A stretch of 19,984 nt of DNA, taken from contig CALCHI010000289.1 in assembly GCA_937901285.1 (NCBI GenBank), positions 1-19,984 of the forward strand, given 5' to 3'. Source of the stretch: UBA8437 sp003445035. Lineage in GTDB: Bacteria; Planctomycetota; Planctomycetia; Planctomycetales; Planctomycetaceae. The position numbers and the translations under genes were made by a program. Below the pieces are notes generated by a model. It had not been told where the DNA came from. It saw only the letters and a program-made list of their open reading frames with translations, and ran no database searches. Shown in pieces: positions 7,952 through 16,028 of this stretch; the first letter of the stretch is position 1, and the number at the start of each line of letters is the position of its first letter.

Positions 7952-7959
7952 GACCGGCC
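7942..7959. repeat. Perfect 7-bp inverted repeat in the divergent intergenic region
   Basis: GGCCGGT (7942-7948) and ACCGGCC (7953-7959) flank the 4-base loop AAAG. No T-run follows on either strand. Its position over the putative -35 of the cytochrome gene suggests an operator or an RNA hairpin; it lies upstream of both divergent genes. Confidence 0.5.
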
Positions 7960-7999
7960 CATCGTCGGCCGCGGAATCGGACTCAGTGACCGGAAGTCG

Positions 8000-8029
8000 T
8001 TGAGCCAACCCTCGGAGCTGTGCTAGCAT
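8000..8029 (+). promoter_or_regulatory. Possible promoter for the larE-like gene
   Basis: TTGAGC (8000-8005), an 18-base spacer and TAGCAT (8024-8029) preceded by TGC, giving an extended -10. The expected transcript start leaves about 25 bases of leader before the ATG at 8061. Confidence 0.45.
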
Positions 8030-8060
8030 CGAGGCAGATCCGATCGCAACTCCTACCAGG

Positions 8061-8936
8061 ATGATTTCTCCACCGATGACTGAGGCTCTCCTCCCCGCCC
8101 TGCAAGAGAAGCTCGAGACGTTGCTGGCCACGTTGGCCGGCTACGGCCGGGTCGCGGTGGCTTTTTCGGCCGGCGTCGACAGCACCGTGGTGGCCCGGGC
8201 CGCCCAGGAGGCCTGTGGTGACGACGCGGTAGCGGTTACGGCCGTCAGCCCCAGCCTGGCCAGTGGCGAACGGGAGCAGGCCGAGACGCTGGCCCGGCAG
8301 ATCGGAATTCGCCACGTCGTGATCGAAACCGACGAGTTCGACAATCCCGACTACCTGAAGAACGAACCCAACCGCTGCTACTTCTGCAAGACCGAGCTTT
8401 ACACGCAGTTGGAGCACATCCTTCCGCAACTCGACGTCGATGTCATCGCCAACGGAGCCAACGTCGACGACCAGGGAGACCACCGGCCCGGGATGGTTGC
8501 CGCCGGTGAACACGCCGTTCGCAGCCCACTGCTGGATGTCGGCCTGAACAAACAGGACGTCCGCGACCTGGCCCGTCACTGGGACCTGCCGGTCTGGGAC
8601 AAGCCGGCGATGCCCTGCCTGTCGAGCCGCATCGCCTACGGGGTCGGAGTGACAACCGAACGGGTCCGACGCGTGGACGAAGCCGAAAAGTACCTCCGCG
8701 AGGAGTTCGGGCTGGTCGAGTTCCGTGTCCGGCACGAAGCCAACGAGTTGGCTCGCATCGAGGTTCCCGTCGACGAATTGCCCCGGATGCTGGACACATC
8801 CAATCGCCAGGCCATCACCGCGAAGCTCCGCGAACTGGGCTTCGCCTTCGTGACCATCGACCTCGAGGGATTCCGCTCGGGCAGCCTCAACTCGGTCATC
8901 GCCATCGACGACCTGCAGGTGCTGGGAAGCGACTGA
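8061..8936 (+). CDS. larE: LarE-type ATP-dependent sulfur transferase
   Basis: The 291-residue protein is a PP-loop ATP pyrophosphatase. The loop reads 'SAGVDST' (36-42), with Ala in place of the second-position Gly of the usual SGGxDS. 'NRCYFCKTELY' gives C106 and C109, 'MPCLSSRIAYG' gives C186, and 'IDLEGFRSGSLN' lies near the C-terminus. In the lactate racemase system LarE donates sulfur to build the nickel-pincer nucleotide cofactor. Some LarE proteins sacrifice a single Cys equivalent to C186, while three-cysteine versions are reported to carry an iron-sulfur cluster; the three cysteines here fit the latter group. No larA, larB or larC is in the window, so the acceptor could be something else. 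The start at 8061 follows a weak CAGG; 8076 is an alternative ATG. Confidence 0.85.
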   Translation: MISPPMTEALLPALQEKLETLLATLAGYGRVAVAFSAGVDSTVVARAAQEACGDDAVAVTAVSPSLASGEREQAETLARQIGIRHVVIETDEFDNPDYLKNEPNRCYFCKTELYTQLEHILPQLDVDVIANGANVDDQGDHRPGMVAAGEHAVRSPLLDVGLNKQDVRDLARHWDLPVWDKPAMPCLSSRIAYGVGVTTERVRRVDEAEKYLREEFGLVEFRVRHEANELARIEVPVDELPRMLDTSNRQAITAKLRELGFAFVTIDLEGFRSGSLNSVIAIDDLQVLGSD

Positions 8937-8945
8937 TTCGGCCGT

Positions 8946-10187
8946 CTAGGAAATCCCCGGAACCGGGAAATCGCTGCAGAAGGTCGCGATTTCACTCCGC
9001 ACCTTTTCGCCGACCGATTCGTCGTCCGCCGCCCCGAGCACTTCCAGAATCCAGCCGCCGACCCGCTTCATCTCGTCGGTGCCCATTCCGCGGGTGGTCA
9101 ACGCCGCGGTGCCGATCCGTACCCCGCTGGGATCCAGCGGCTTCCGCTGGTCGAAGGGAATCATGTTCTTGTTGACCGTGATACCAGCTCGGTCGAGCGA
9201 CTCCTCGGCAATCTTCCCGGTCAGCCCAACCGGCGTGACGTCGGCCAGCATCAGGTGGTTGTCGGTTCCCCCACTGGCCAGTTGCAATCCGCCGGCCACC
9301 AGCGTTTCGGCCAGCACCTGGGCATTGTCGATGACCGACTGGGCGTATTCACGGAAGGACGGCTCCAGTGCTTCACCAAAACAGACGGCCTTGCCGGCCA
9401 CGATGTGGCACAACGGCCCACCCTGCATGCCGGGAAAGATCGAGCGATCCAGGTTCCGGGCATTCGCCTCGCGGGTCAACACGAATCCCGCCCGCGGGCC
9501 GCGGAGAGTCTTGTGAGAGGTTGACGTCACGTAGTCGGCCACCTCGACGGGATTGTTGTGCAGACCGGCAGCCACCAGGCCCGCGTAGTGCGCCATGTCG
9601 ACCATCAACAGGGCTCCCACTTCGCGAGCGATTTCGGCGAACTTCGGGTGGTCGATCTCTCGGGGATACGCACTGGCGCCGGCGACGATCATCTTGGGCT
9701 TCAACTCGCGGGCCATCGAGGCAACCTGGTCATAATCGATCCGATGGTCATCCTCGCGAACACCGTAATGAGCCACGTTGTACAGCTGGCCCGAAAAATT
9801 CAGGTGCATTCCGTGAGTCAGGTGTCCGCCGTGGGCCAGGTCCATCGCCAGGTAGGAGTCGCCAGGTTCCAGTTCGGTCAGGTAGACCGACATGTTGGCC
9901 TGGCTGCCCGAGTGCGGTTGGACGTTGGCGTGCTCGGCACCGAACAACTCGCAGGCCCGGTCCCTCGCCAGTCTCTCGACGTCGTCGACGTGCTGGCAGC
10001 CGCCATAGTACCGCCGCCCGGGATACCCCTCGGCGTACTTGTTGGTCAGCACGCTGCCGGCCGCCTCGATCACCGCGGCACTGGTGTAGTTCTCCGAAGC
10101 GATCAACTCGAGCCCGTCGGTCTGCCGGACGCGTTCAGCCTGTATCGCATCCCAGACCGCCGAATCCATCTGCTGAAGATCACTCAT
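8946..10187 (-). CDS. glyA: Serine hydroxymethyltransferase
   Basis: GlyA interconverts serine and glycine with tetrahydrofolate, using PLP, and supplies one-carbon units. The 413-residue length fits the bacterial family. Hallmarks are 'ELIASENYTS' (27-36), 'NKYAEGYPGRRYYGGC' (49-64), 'VDMAHYAGL' with D197 and H200, and the PLP lysine K226 in 'TSTSHKTLRGPRAG'. The start at 10187 is preceded on the minus strand by a purine-rich AAGGGAG about 11 bases away; an internal Met at residue 7 is the alternative. The gene is convergent with larE (nine bases between stops) and divergent from the BRCT-MerR-TPR gene. A plausible promoter lies about 140 bases upstream. Confidence 0.97.
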   Translation of the reverse strand: MSDLQQMDSAVWDAIQAERVRQTDGLELIASENYTSAAVIEAAGSVLTNKYAEGYPGRRYYGGCQHVDDVERLARDRACELFGAEHANVQPHSGSQANMSVYLTELEPGDSYLAMDLAHGGHLTHGMHLNFSGQLYNVAHYGVREDDHRIDYDQVASMARELKPKMIVAGASAYPREIDHPKFAEIAREVGALLMVDMAHYAGLVAAGLHNNPVEVADYVTSTSHKTLRGPRAGFVLTREANARNLDRSIFPGMQGGPLCHIVAGKAVCFGEALEPSFREYAQSVIDNAQVLAETLVAGGLQLASGGTDNHLMLADVTPVGLTGKIAEESLDRAGITVNKNMIPFDQRKPLDPSGVRIGTAALTTRGMGTDEMKRVGGWILEVLGAADDESVGEKVRSEIATFCSDFPVPGIS

Positions 10188-10329
10188 CGCTCGCCGGACT
10201 CCCTTCCCCGGCCGTCCTCAACTGGGTCGGCCCGATCAACTTGAATTGCCGCACCGGATCTGCGAGCCTCGTCTCGCGCGAACGACTTTCAGCTCCCCGC
10301 GGATCCATCCTTTCACTCGGGACCGACTG

Positions 10330-10359
10330 TTTATAGACCTCGCCGCAGCGTTTTGCCAC
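10330..10359 (-). promoter_or_regulatory. Possible promoter for glyA
   Basis: On the minus strand, GTGGCA (10354-10359), an 18-base spacer and TATAAA (10330-10335). The match to sigma70 is four and five of six. It implies a leader of about 135 bases, long enough to hold a regulatory structure, although I recognised no riboswitch in it. Confidence 0.45.
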
Positions 10360-10396
10360 TATCGTCTCTCTCAACCCCTTTGCCGTCGCCCAGGCA

Positions 10397-11677
10397 GTGA
10401 CCGAAAACAGACCAGAGTCCGCCCCCACGCCCTCCCCTGCCCCGCTGGCCGGCTCACCCTGCCTGCAAGCCGAGCAAGTGGCCTTCACCGGGGTCCTGGC
10501 GTCGATGACACACGCCGAAGCGATGGAATTGGTCGCCGACCACGGCGGCACCTCGACGCAACACGTCAACCGCCAGACCACGATGCTGGTCGTCGGCGAA
10601 GAAGGCTGGCCACTGGAAGCCAACGGTCAACCGTCGGTCAAGTGGCAGAACGCCAACGAACTGGCCCGCCAGGGGCTGCCACTGAGAACCATCACCGAGT
10701 CCGAGTGGCTGCATCTGCTGGGGCTGGACGAGACGCGAACCGAGATCCACAAGGCCTACACGCCCGCGATGCTCAGCAACCTGCTGGGAGTGTCTGTTCA
10801 CCTGATCCGTCGCTGGGATCGTGCCGGACTGATCACACCGCTCCGCCGCGTCCACCGCCTTCCGTATTTCTCGTTTCAGGACGTCGCCAGCGCCAGGCGG
10901 CTCAGTGAACTGCTGGCCCAGGGCGTGCCACGGAGAGAGATCGAAAAAAGCCTCGGACAACTTGCCCCGCTTTTCCGCAACGGCCAACGTTCGATCGACC
11001 AGCTCGAGATGCTCGCCCACGATTCACGAATCGTCTTCCGGGACCAACACGGGTTGATCGAACCGGCCAGCGGCCAACGACTGCTGGGATTCGATGACGA
11101 CCCGCAACCGACAGCCAAACATGCGAGCGAGGCCCGCAGTCGGCTGCCGATGACCGACTGGACTCCCAGTCGGCCGCACGAGCACTGGGGGTTCCGTGAC
11201 TGGTTCGACCAGGGCCGGGAACTGCTCGAGCAGGATGAGGCCGAGGAGTCGATCGAGGCATTCCGAATGTGCCTGATGGACCGTCCCGACGAAGCGGAAG
11301 CCCATTTCCACCTTGCCGAAGCCCTCTATCGCTGCGGTCGGTCACGGGCGGCACTGGAACGCTACCACGCGGCCGTCGAACACGACCACGGTTACATCGA
11401 GGCCTGGACCCAACTGGGCTGCCTGCATGCTGAACTGGGCGAACACGAGTCTGCACTCGACGCGTTTGAAGTGGCCCTGGAGGTGCACCCGGACTTCCCC
11501 GACGCGCACTGGCACAAGGGCGAGATCCTGCACGGACTCGGTCGTACCGACGAGGCGACCTCTCATTGGGAACGCTATCTCACGTTCGACAATCGCGGCC
11601 CGTGGGCCGAGACAGCAAGACAGAGACTTTCCGGAGCGGAATCCGCCAACAACACGGTCGCCATCGACGGCGGCTAG
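10397..11677 (+). CDS. BRCT - MerR-like HTH - TPR fusion protein
   Basis: Three parts are visible in this 426-residue protein. Residues 26-108 resemble a BRCT domain of the DNA ligase/RFC type: 'VAFTGVLASMTHAEA' (T31-G32), 'DHGG' at 48-51, 'TTMLVVGE' and K82 before a helix. T31 and K82 sit where phosphopeptide-binding BRCTs carry their phosphate ligands. Residues 119-190 are a MerR-like winged helix ('YTPAMLSNLLGVSVHLIRRWDRAGLI'-type helix-turn-helix plus 'YFSFQDVASARRL'). Residues 266-398 hold about three TPRs, for example 'EAHFHLAEALYRCGRSRAAL'. The protein probably binds DNA and partner proteins in the cytoplasm, but its target is unknown. The start is a GTG with a weak CAGG upstream. Its TAG stop overlaps the stop of the convergent small membrane protein gene. 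Confidence 0.85.
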   Translation: MTENRPESAPTPSPAPLAGSPCLQAEQVAFTGVLASMTHAEAMELVADHGGTSTQHVNRQTTMLVVGEEGWPLEANGQPSVKWQNANELARQGLPLRTITESEWLHLLGLDETRTEIHKAYTPAMLSNLLGVSVHLIRRWDRAGLITPLRRVHRLPYFSFQDVASARRLSELLAQGVPRREIEKSLGQLAPLFRNGQRSIDQLEMLAHDSRIVFRDQHGLIEPASGQRLLGFDDDPQPTAKHASEARSRLPMTDWTPSRPHEHWGFRDWFDQGRELLEQDEAEESIEAFRMCLMDRPDEAEAHFHLAEALYRCGRSRAALERYHAAVEHDHGYIEAWTQLGCLHAELGEHESALDAFEVALEVHPDFPDAHWHKGEILHGLGRTDEATSHWERYLTFDNRGPWAETARQRLSGAESANNTVAIDGG

Positions 11678-11928
11678 TCGTGCTTGTGCGCCGAATCGGT
11701 GTGCCGGTCGCCATCCACCGTGGCCGCCGCGTCGTCCGTCTCGCCCTCAACCACCGACGTCGTGGTGCCGACCCCCAGCCAGAAACTGAGCATCAGGGGA
11801 ACGAACAGGCTGAACAGGGCGGCCAGCATCAGTCCGATCGCTTTCCCCACACTCTTGTCGGACTCTTCAAACGCCTGGACCTCGGCCGCGCTGAAGATCG
11901 GGTCGGCGGCAGTGGCGTCGTCGGTCAT
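11674..11928 (-). CDS. Small single-span membrane protein with His/Asp-rich tail
   Basis: I do not recognise this 84-residue protein. The N-terminus is acidic (about 1-24), residues 30-54 form one hydrophobic span with a central proline ('ALFSLFVPLMLSFWLGVG'), and the C-terminus is acidic and histidine-rich, ending 'DRHTDSAHKHD'. The tail could bind metal, though that is only suggested by composition. It lies 93 bases downstream of the PIG-L gene on the same strand and may be the last gene of the kinase-regulator-deacetylase cluster. GGAG lies about 11 bases before the ATG. Codon use looks like its neighbours. The stop shares the CTAG tetramer with the stop of the convergent gene. Confidence 0.65.
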   Translation of the reverse strand: MTDDATAADPIFSAAEVQAFEESDKSVGKAIGLMLAALFSLFVPLMLSFWLGVGTTTSVVEGETDDAAATVDGDRHTDSAHKHD

Positions 11929-12021
11929 CGGTGTCGTGCTCCATCCCCATCGGTCGTCCAGCCGACCAGCCGGCTTCTGACTTCGGCCCGATTCTGACCC
12001 ATCACGTGGCCGATGTCGAGG

Positions 12022-12777
12022 TCACTCGGCCGGCGTCGACAGCAGTTGTCCCAATCGGTCGTCACCGGGATAAGGGTGCCCACAGTGCTGCCGGAACGCC
12101 TCGCCGTAGGCCACGCCAATCTCGGTCCCCCTCTCGCCTCCCCACCTCCGGCAACTCTCCAGGTACTCGTCCATGCCGTGCTGTTTCAGCAGCCAGCCCC
12201 GTTGTGACTCATGACACGCCAGCATCTCGAGCTTCCGTTCAAACACGCCGCTGATATCGACAATGAATCCCGCTGGCTGCGGCTCACCGTACCAGTCCAC
12301 CCCTTCTACCGCATCGACGTAGTACAGGTGAGGGATCGCGTCGATCGGATCGGCGGGATCATCCGCACCGGTCGAGTAGTTGGGGATCGGGGCATTGAAA
12401 CAGGCGTCACGGACCAGCAGGCTGGTCACCTCGTGATCGGGCATGTAATCCACCGGCGGAGCCGTCAGCACGATGTCGGGCCGGACAAGACGCAGGCACT
12501 CGGTCACCCGTCTCCGCGAGGGGTTGTCGAAGCAGATCGAGAGATCCCGGAACTCCAGGCAATGGTATTCGGCACCCAGCAGAGAGGCCGCCCGAGCCGC
12601 CTCGGACCGCCGCACATCGGCGATCTCGTCGGCCGACAACTCAGCGCTTCCGCAGTCCCCGGGTGTCATCGTGGCCACATGGACCTCGACGCCCCCCTCG
12701 GCCAGCCTCAACAGCGTGCCGGCGCACTGGAACTCGATGTCATCCGGATGAGCGTGGATCGCCAGGACGGTGGTCAT
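12022..12777 (-). CDS. PIG-L/LmbE-family deacetylase
   Basis: The 251-residue protein opens with the LmbE motif 'AIHAHPDDIEFQCAGT'. H10 and D13, with H115 in 'MPDHEVTS', are the expected zinc ligands, and D12 the catalytic base. The family removes acetyl groups from N-acetylglucosamine-linked compounds, including BshB/MshB thiol precursors and GPI or antibiotic intermediates. The substrate cannot be read from the sequence, and no bshA or bshC gene is nearby. The start ATG at 12777 lies 27 bases after the response regulator stop, which suggests co-transcription with the two-component genes. The small membrane protein gene follows. Confidence 0.9.
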   Translation of the reverse strand: MTTVLAIHAHPDDIEFQCAGTLLRLAEGGVEVHVATMTPGDCGSAELSADEIADVRRSEAARAASLLGAEYHCLEFRDLSICFDNPSRRRVTECLRLVRPDIVLTAPPVDYMPDHEVTSLLVRDACFNAPIPNYSTGADDPADPIDAIPHLYYVDAVEGVDWYGEPQPAGFIVDISGVFERKLEMLACHESQRGWLLKQHGMDEYLESCRRWGGERGTEIGVAYGEAFRQHCGHPYPGDDRLGQLLSTPAE

Positions 12778-12804
12778 CGTCGAGCACCCATGTGATCCGC
12801 GGCG

Positions 12805-14247
12805 TCAATCGGTCGAGACAATTTCCGGCGACTCGTCGACGGCGCTGGCGTTGTACTGGTTCAACTTGTTGTACATCGTCTTCAAGGCGATGCCGAGCTC
12901 TTCGGCGGCCACTCGCTTGTCACCGCTGTGTTTTTCGAGCACGCCGAGCACGATCTGGCGTTCGACCTCGCGCAGAGTCATCGCCCCACTTGGCATGACA
13001 AACGTCGAGACGATCCCGGGCTGGCTGGTGGCCAGTTGCTGAGGCAGATGTTCGACGGCGACCGGGCGGTCACCGGCCATGATCACTGCGTGTTCAATCG
13101 CGTTGGCCAGTTCGCGAACATTACCCGGCCAGTCATGGTCCGCCAGCCCGGCCAGCACCTCTGCCGACAACTCTTCGTCGTCGTCATCGACCGGGCGTTT
13201 CCTGGCCCTCGCCAACAGCGCGGCGGCCAGCAGGGGCAGGTCCGGCTTGCGGTCCCGCAACGGCGGCAGAGGAATCTCGAACGTGTTGACCCGGAAATAA
13301 AGATCCTCGCGGAATCCGCCGGCGGCAACCATTTCGGCCAGGTCGCCGTTGGTCGCACAGACGATTCGCACATCAACGTGAATCGGCTCGTTCTCACCCA
13401 CGCGGCGGATTTCGCCCGACTCGAGAAATCTCAGCAGCTTGACCTGCATCGGCTTGTCGAGTTCCCCGAGTTCATCGAGGAACAACGTGCCACCGTGGGC
13501 GACCTCGAACAAACCCGTCCGCGATCGGTCGGCTCCGGTGAAGGCTCCCTTGCGGTGCCCGAAGAACTCACTCTCCACCAGGTGTTCGGGCAACGCGCCA
13601 CAGTTGACCGGAACAAACGGCATCTCGCTACGGGCACTCAATTCGTGGACCCGACGAGCGACCAGTTCCTTTCCGGTCCCGGTCTCGCCCAGCACCAGAA
13701 CACTCGAAGCAGTCGGTGCCACGCGTTCGATCAGCGTCGCCACCTGTCCCATCGCCGGCGTGCGGCCCACGAGTTCGGTCGAGCCCTCGATCGCCTTCAG
13801 CCGGGTCTCCAGCGCCTGGGTCTTGCGACTCTGCTGCCGCCACTGGGCAGCCCGGGCCAGTGCCCGCTGGATATCGACCAACTTGCAGGGCTTGTTGAGG
13901 AAATCGTTGGCGCGGTGGCGAACGGCTTCGATCGCCTGGTGCATGTCACCATGACCGGTGTGGATGATCACGAACGTCTCGGGGGACACCTGCTTGATGT
14001 GGTCGGTGACTTCCCAGCCGGAAATGCCCGGCATCTTCAGGTCGACGATCGCCGCATCAAAATGATGATCGACCAGCGCCTCAAGAGCCGTCTCGCCATC
14101 CTCGCAAACGGTCACCTCGTGACCCATTCGCGGCAACTCGATCCACATCACCTCCCGGATCGGTGCCTCGTCGTCGACAAACAGCACCCGCAACGGGTTC
14201 ACCACTGCTTGTTCGCCAGCGTCCTTGCTGTCCACGCCGTTGCCCAC
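12805..14247 (-). CDS. NtrC-family sigma-54-dependent response regulator
   Basis: The 480-residue protein has all three expected modules. The receiver domain (about 18-135) shows the acidic pair D25-D26, phosphoacceptor D69 in 'AIVDLKMPG', T97 and K119. The AAA+ domain (about 158-400) has 'GETGTGKE' (187-194), the sigma-54 contact loop 'GAFTGA' (234-239), Walker B 'TLFLDEL' and 'FREDLYFRVN'. A Fis-type helix-turn-helix follows at 443-465 ('DKRVAAEELGIALKTMYNKL'). It should activate sigma-54 promoters once phosphorylated, presumably by the kinase encoded 62 bases upstream. The start is a GTG; further GTGs at residues 5, 15 and 16 are possible starts, since the receiver proper begins near residue 19. 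I did not find an obvious -24/-12 promoter nearby. Confidence 0.95.
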   Translation of the reverse strand: MGNGVDSKDAGEQAVVNPLRVLFVDDEAPIREVMWIELPRMGHEVTVCEDGETALEALVDHHFDAAIVDLKMPGISGWEVTDHIKQVSPETFVIIHTGHGDMHQAIEAVRHRANDFLNKPCKLVDIQRALARAAQWRQQSRKTQALETRLKAIEGSTELVGRTPAMGQVATLIERVAPTASSVLVLGETGTGKELVARRVHELSARSEMPFVPVNCGALPEHLVESEFFGHRKGAFTGADRSRTGLFEVAHGGTLFLDELGELDKPMQVKLLRFLESGEIRRVGENEPIHVDVRIVCATNGDLAEMVAAGGFREDLYFRVNTFEIPLPPLRDRKPDLPLLAAALLARARKRPVDDDDEELSAEVLAGLADHDWPGNVRELANAIEHAVIMAGDRPVAVEHLPQQLATSQPGIVSTFVMPSGAMTLREVERQIVLGVLEKHSGDKRVAAEELGIALKTMYNKLNQYNASAVDESPEIVSTD

Positions 14248-14309
14248 TCCCTGGTTTCTCGTGGAGACCGATGCTCGAGGTCCACCGTGACCGCGTCAAG
14301 GCGTCCCTC

Positions 14310-15920
14310 TTACCAGAATTCTCCACCGGTCTCAATTGTTCTTGTCGACGCTTTTTGATCGACCTCGTCCGCCTCTCTCGACGGAGCTCCCACCCAGTCC
14401 GATTCGGCCCCCTCGGGTCGACGCGGCAACTGCAGGCGAAACTGGCTGCCCAGGTCCGGTCCGTCACTGGTCGCCTCGATCGTCCCGCCGTGGTCGCTGA
14501 TGATCCGATGGCTGATGGAAAGGCCCAGGCCGGTCCCCTGCCCCGTGGACTTTGTCGTGAAGAACGGTTCGAACAGGTTCTCGATCGTCTCGGTCGTCAT
14601 CCCGCATCCGTCATCAGAGAAGTTCAGAACGACGTGATCGGTCTGGTTGACCAGGTCGATGTCCAACCGCCCGGTCTCGCCGGTCGATTCCAGCGCGTTG
14701 GCGACCAGGTTGAGGACCACCTGCTTGATCTGCGGCCCGTTGATCTCCAGCGGGCACGGTCCCCGGACGTTGAACGTGATCGTGCGATTGCGGAACCGAC
14801 TCATGTGCCCCACCAGGGCCAGCACCTCGTTGACCAGTTTGCCCAGGTCGTGGGGCGCCCGAGAGGTGTCCTGACCTCTCGAAAAATCCAACAGCCGGGC
14901 GGTGATCTCCTGGCACCGGAACGCCTCGCGACCGATCATCTCGGCGTACTGCCGGATCACCGACTGCTCGTCCGGCGCCGCCTGCCCCAGCAGTGCCTCG
15001 AGTCGTTCCTGCAGGCTCTCGCCGGCCATCGCAATTGCTGCCAGTGGGTTGTTGATCTCGTGAGCCACACCGGCCGCCAGGAAACCCACGCCGGCGAGCC
15101 GTTCCGAGCGGACAAGTTGACGCGAACGATCACGAACCTGTCCATCCAGATCGTCCCGGATATCGCGAAACCGGTCGGTCATCTGGTTGAACGACTCGGC
15201 CAGCTCGGCCATCTCGTCCCGCGTCGACAACTCGACACGGTAATCCAGGTCCCCCTGTGCCACCCGCCGTGCCCCTTCGTGCAGCGCCCGGATCGGCTGG
15301 AAGACCCAGCGATATCCGGCATGCACAAAAGTGACAAACAACAGCGCCGCAGCAATGGTCGACCCGACCAGCCAGCGAGTCCGCGACGCCAGTTCCCGGT
15401 CGGCCGCCCGCAATCGACCGGTCAAGCCCGTCCGCGGATCCGGCAGCGACCTGGCCGTCCTCAGGCTCCCAGCCACTTGAACCCGAAGGTCGCGTCTCAC
15501 CGCCGCCTCCAGCCTCCCGGTTCCCGCCAGTGTCCGGCCCGTCTTCTCCAGCTGACGCTGAAGCTGCGCGAGCAACTGCTGCGACACCGACCGGTTGGCC
15601 CGCGTCGCCGGCGACGGGGCCAACCGGCCCCACCGCGTCCGGTACACGGACAACGCCTCGACCGCCTCCCGATGACGCTCAACGAGATCCTGACGCGAGA
15701 CGGCCAGGCCGTCATCGAGCAACGGGGTCGCCAGCGCCGCGAGTTCGGCTTCGAGCCGCTCACGGTCGGGAGCCTCGAAGACACTGAAGTTCAGTTCGCG
15801 AACCGCTTGCCGGTAGGACCACAGTCCTCCCAGCCCACTGATCGACAGCGTGGCCATCATCACCAGCACCAGGGCGAGCCCCACGATCAGCTTGCGCCGA
15901 ATCGATCGGGCCAGGACCAT
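14310..15920 (-). CDS. Membrane sensor histidine kinase
   Basis: The 536-residue kinase starts at an ATG preceded by AAGGAGGT, which rules out a longer frame reaching 16142. Segment 10-33 is the first membrane span, 34-182 a mostly helical extracytoplasmic sensor region without a recognised ligand fold, and 183-207 the second span. A HAMP linker (about 208-260) leads to the HisKA helix with H287 in 'AAGVAHEINNPL'. The ATPase domain has the N-box 'NLVANALE' (N408), G1 'DDGCGM' (436-441) and G2 'GQGTGLGL' (460-467). The architecture is that of NtrB/ZraS-like kinases that partner sigma-54 regulators, matching the next gene. The signal sensed is unknown. Confidence 0.95.
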   Translation of the reverse strand: MVLARSIRRKLIVGLALVLVMMATLSISGLGGLWSYRQAVRELNFSVFEAPDRERLEAELAALATPLLDDGLAVSRQDLVERHREAVEALSVYRTRWGRLAPSPATRANRSVSQQLLAQLQRQLEKTGRTLAGTGRLEAAVRRDLRVQVAGSLRTARSLPDPRTGLTGRLRAADRELASRTRWLVGSTIAAALLFVTFVHAGYRWVFQPIRALHEGARRVAQGDLDYRVELSTRDEMAELAESFNQMTDRFRDIRDDLDGQVRDRSRQLVRSERLAGVGFLAAGVAHEINNPLAAIAMAGESLQERLEALLGQAAPDEQSVIRQYAEMIGREAFRCQEITARLLDFSRGQDTSRAPHDLGKLVNEVLALVGHMSRFRNRTITFNVRGPCPLEINGPQIKQVVLNLVANALESTGETGRLDIDLVNQTDHVVLNFSDDGCGMTTETIENLFEPFFTTKSTGQGTGLGLSISHRIISDHGGTIEATSDGPDLGSQFRLQLPRRPEGAESDWVGAPSREADEVDQKASTRTIETGGEFW

Positions 15921-15924
15921 CGTG

Positions 15925-15932
15925 ACCTCCTT
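15925..15932 (-). promoter_or_regulatory. Strong Shine-Dalgarno site for the histidine kinase
   Basis: AAGGAGGT on the minus strand, four bases before the ATG at 15920. It is the best ribosome-binding site in the window and decides the kinase start. Confidence 0.8.
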
Positions 15933-15964
15933 GTTCACGGGCGGCGGGGCGGAATTGCCGGGCG

Positions 15965-15994
15965 AGTCTATCATCCGGTTAAAGGTGGCGGCAA
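15965..15994 (-). promoter_or_regulatory. Possible promoter for the kinase-regulator operon
   Basis: On the minus strand, TTGCCG (15989-15994), an 18-base spacer and an extended -10, TGATAGACT (-10 hexamer 15965-15970). It implies a leader of about 38 bases before the kinase start. The -35 lies in an inverted repeat shared with the divergent promoter. Confidence 0.5.
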
Positions 15995-16028
15995 GAGGGC
16001 AGCCGTGCCCGCCGAACGGTCTTGCCGC
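15988..16028. repeat. 9-bp inverted repeat spanning divergent -35 elements
   Basis: GCGGCAAGA (15988-15996) and TCTTGCCGC (16020-16028) are perfect reverse complements. Their centres are 32 bases apart, about three helical turns. Each arm contains the putative -35 of one of the divergent promoters. Confidence 0.6.
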
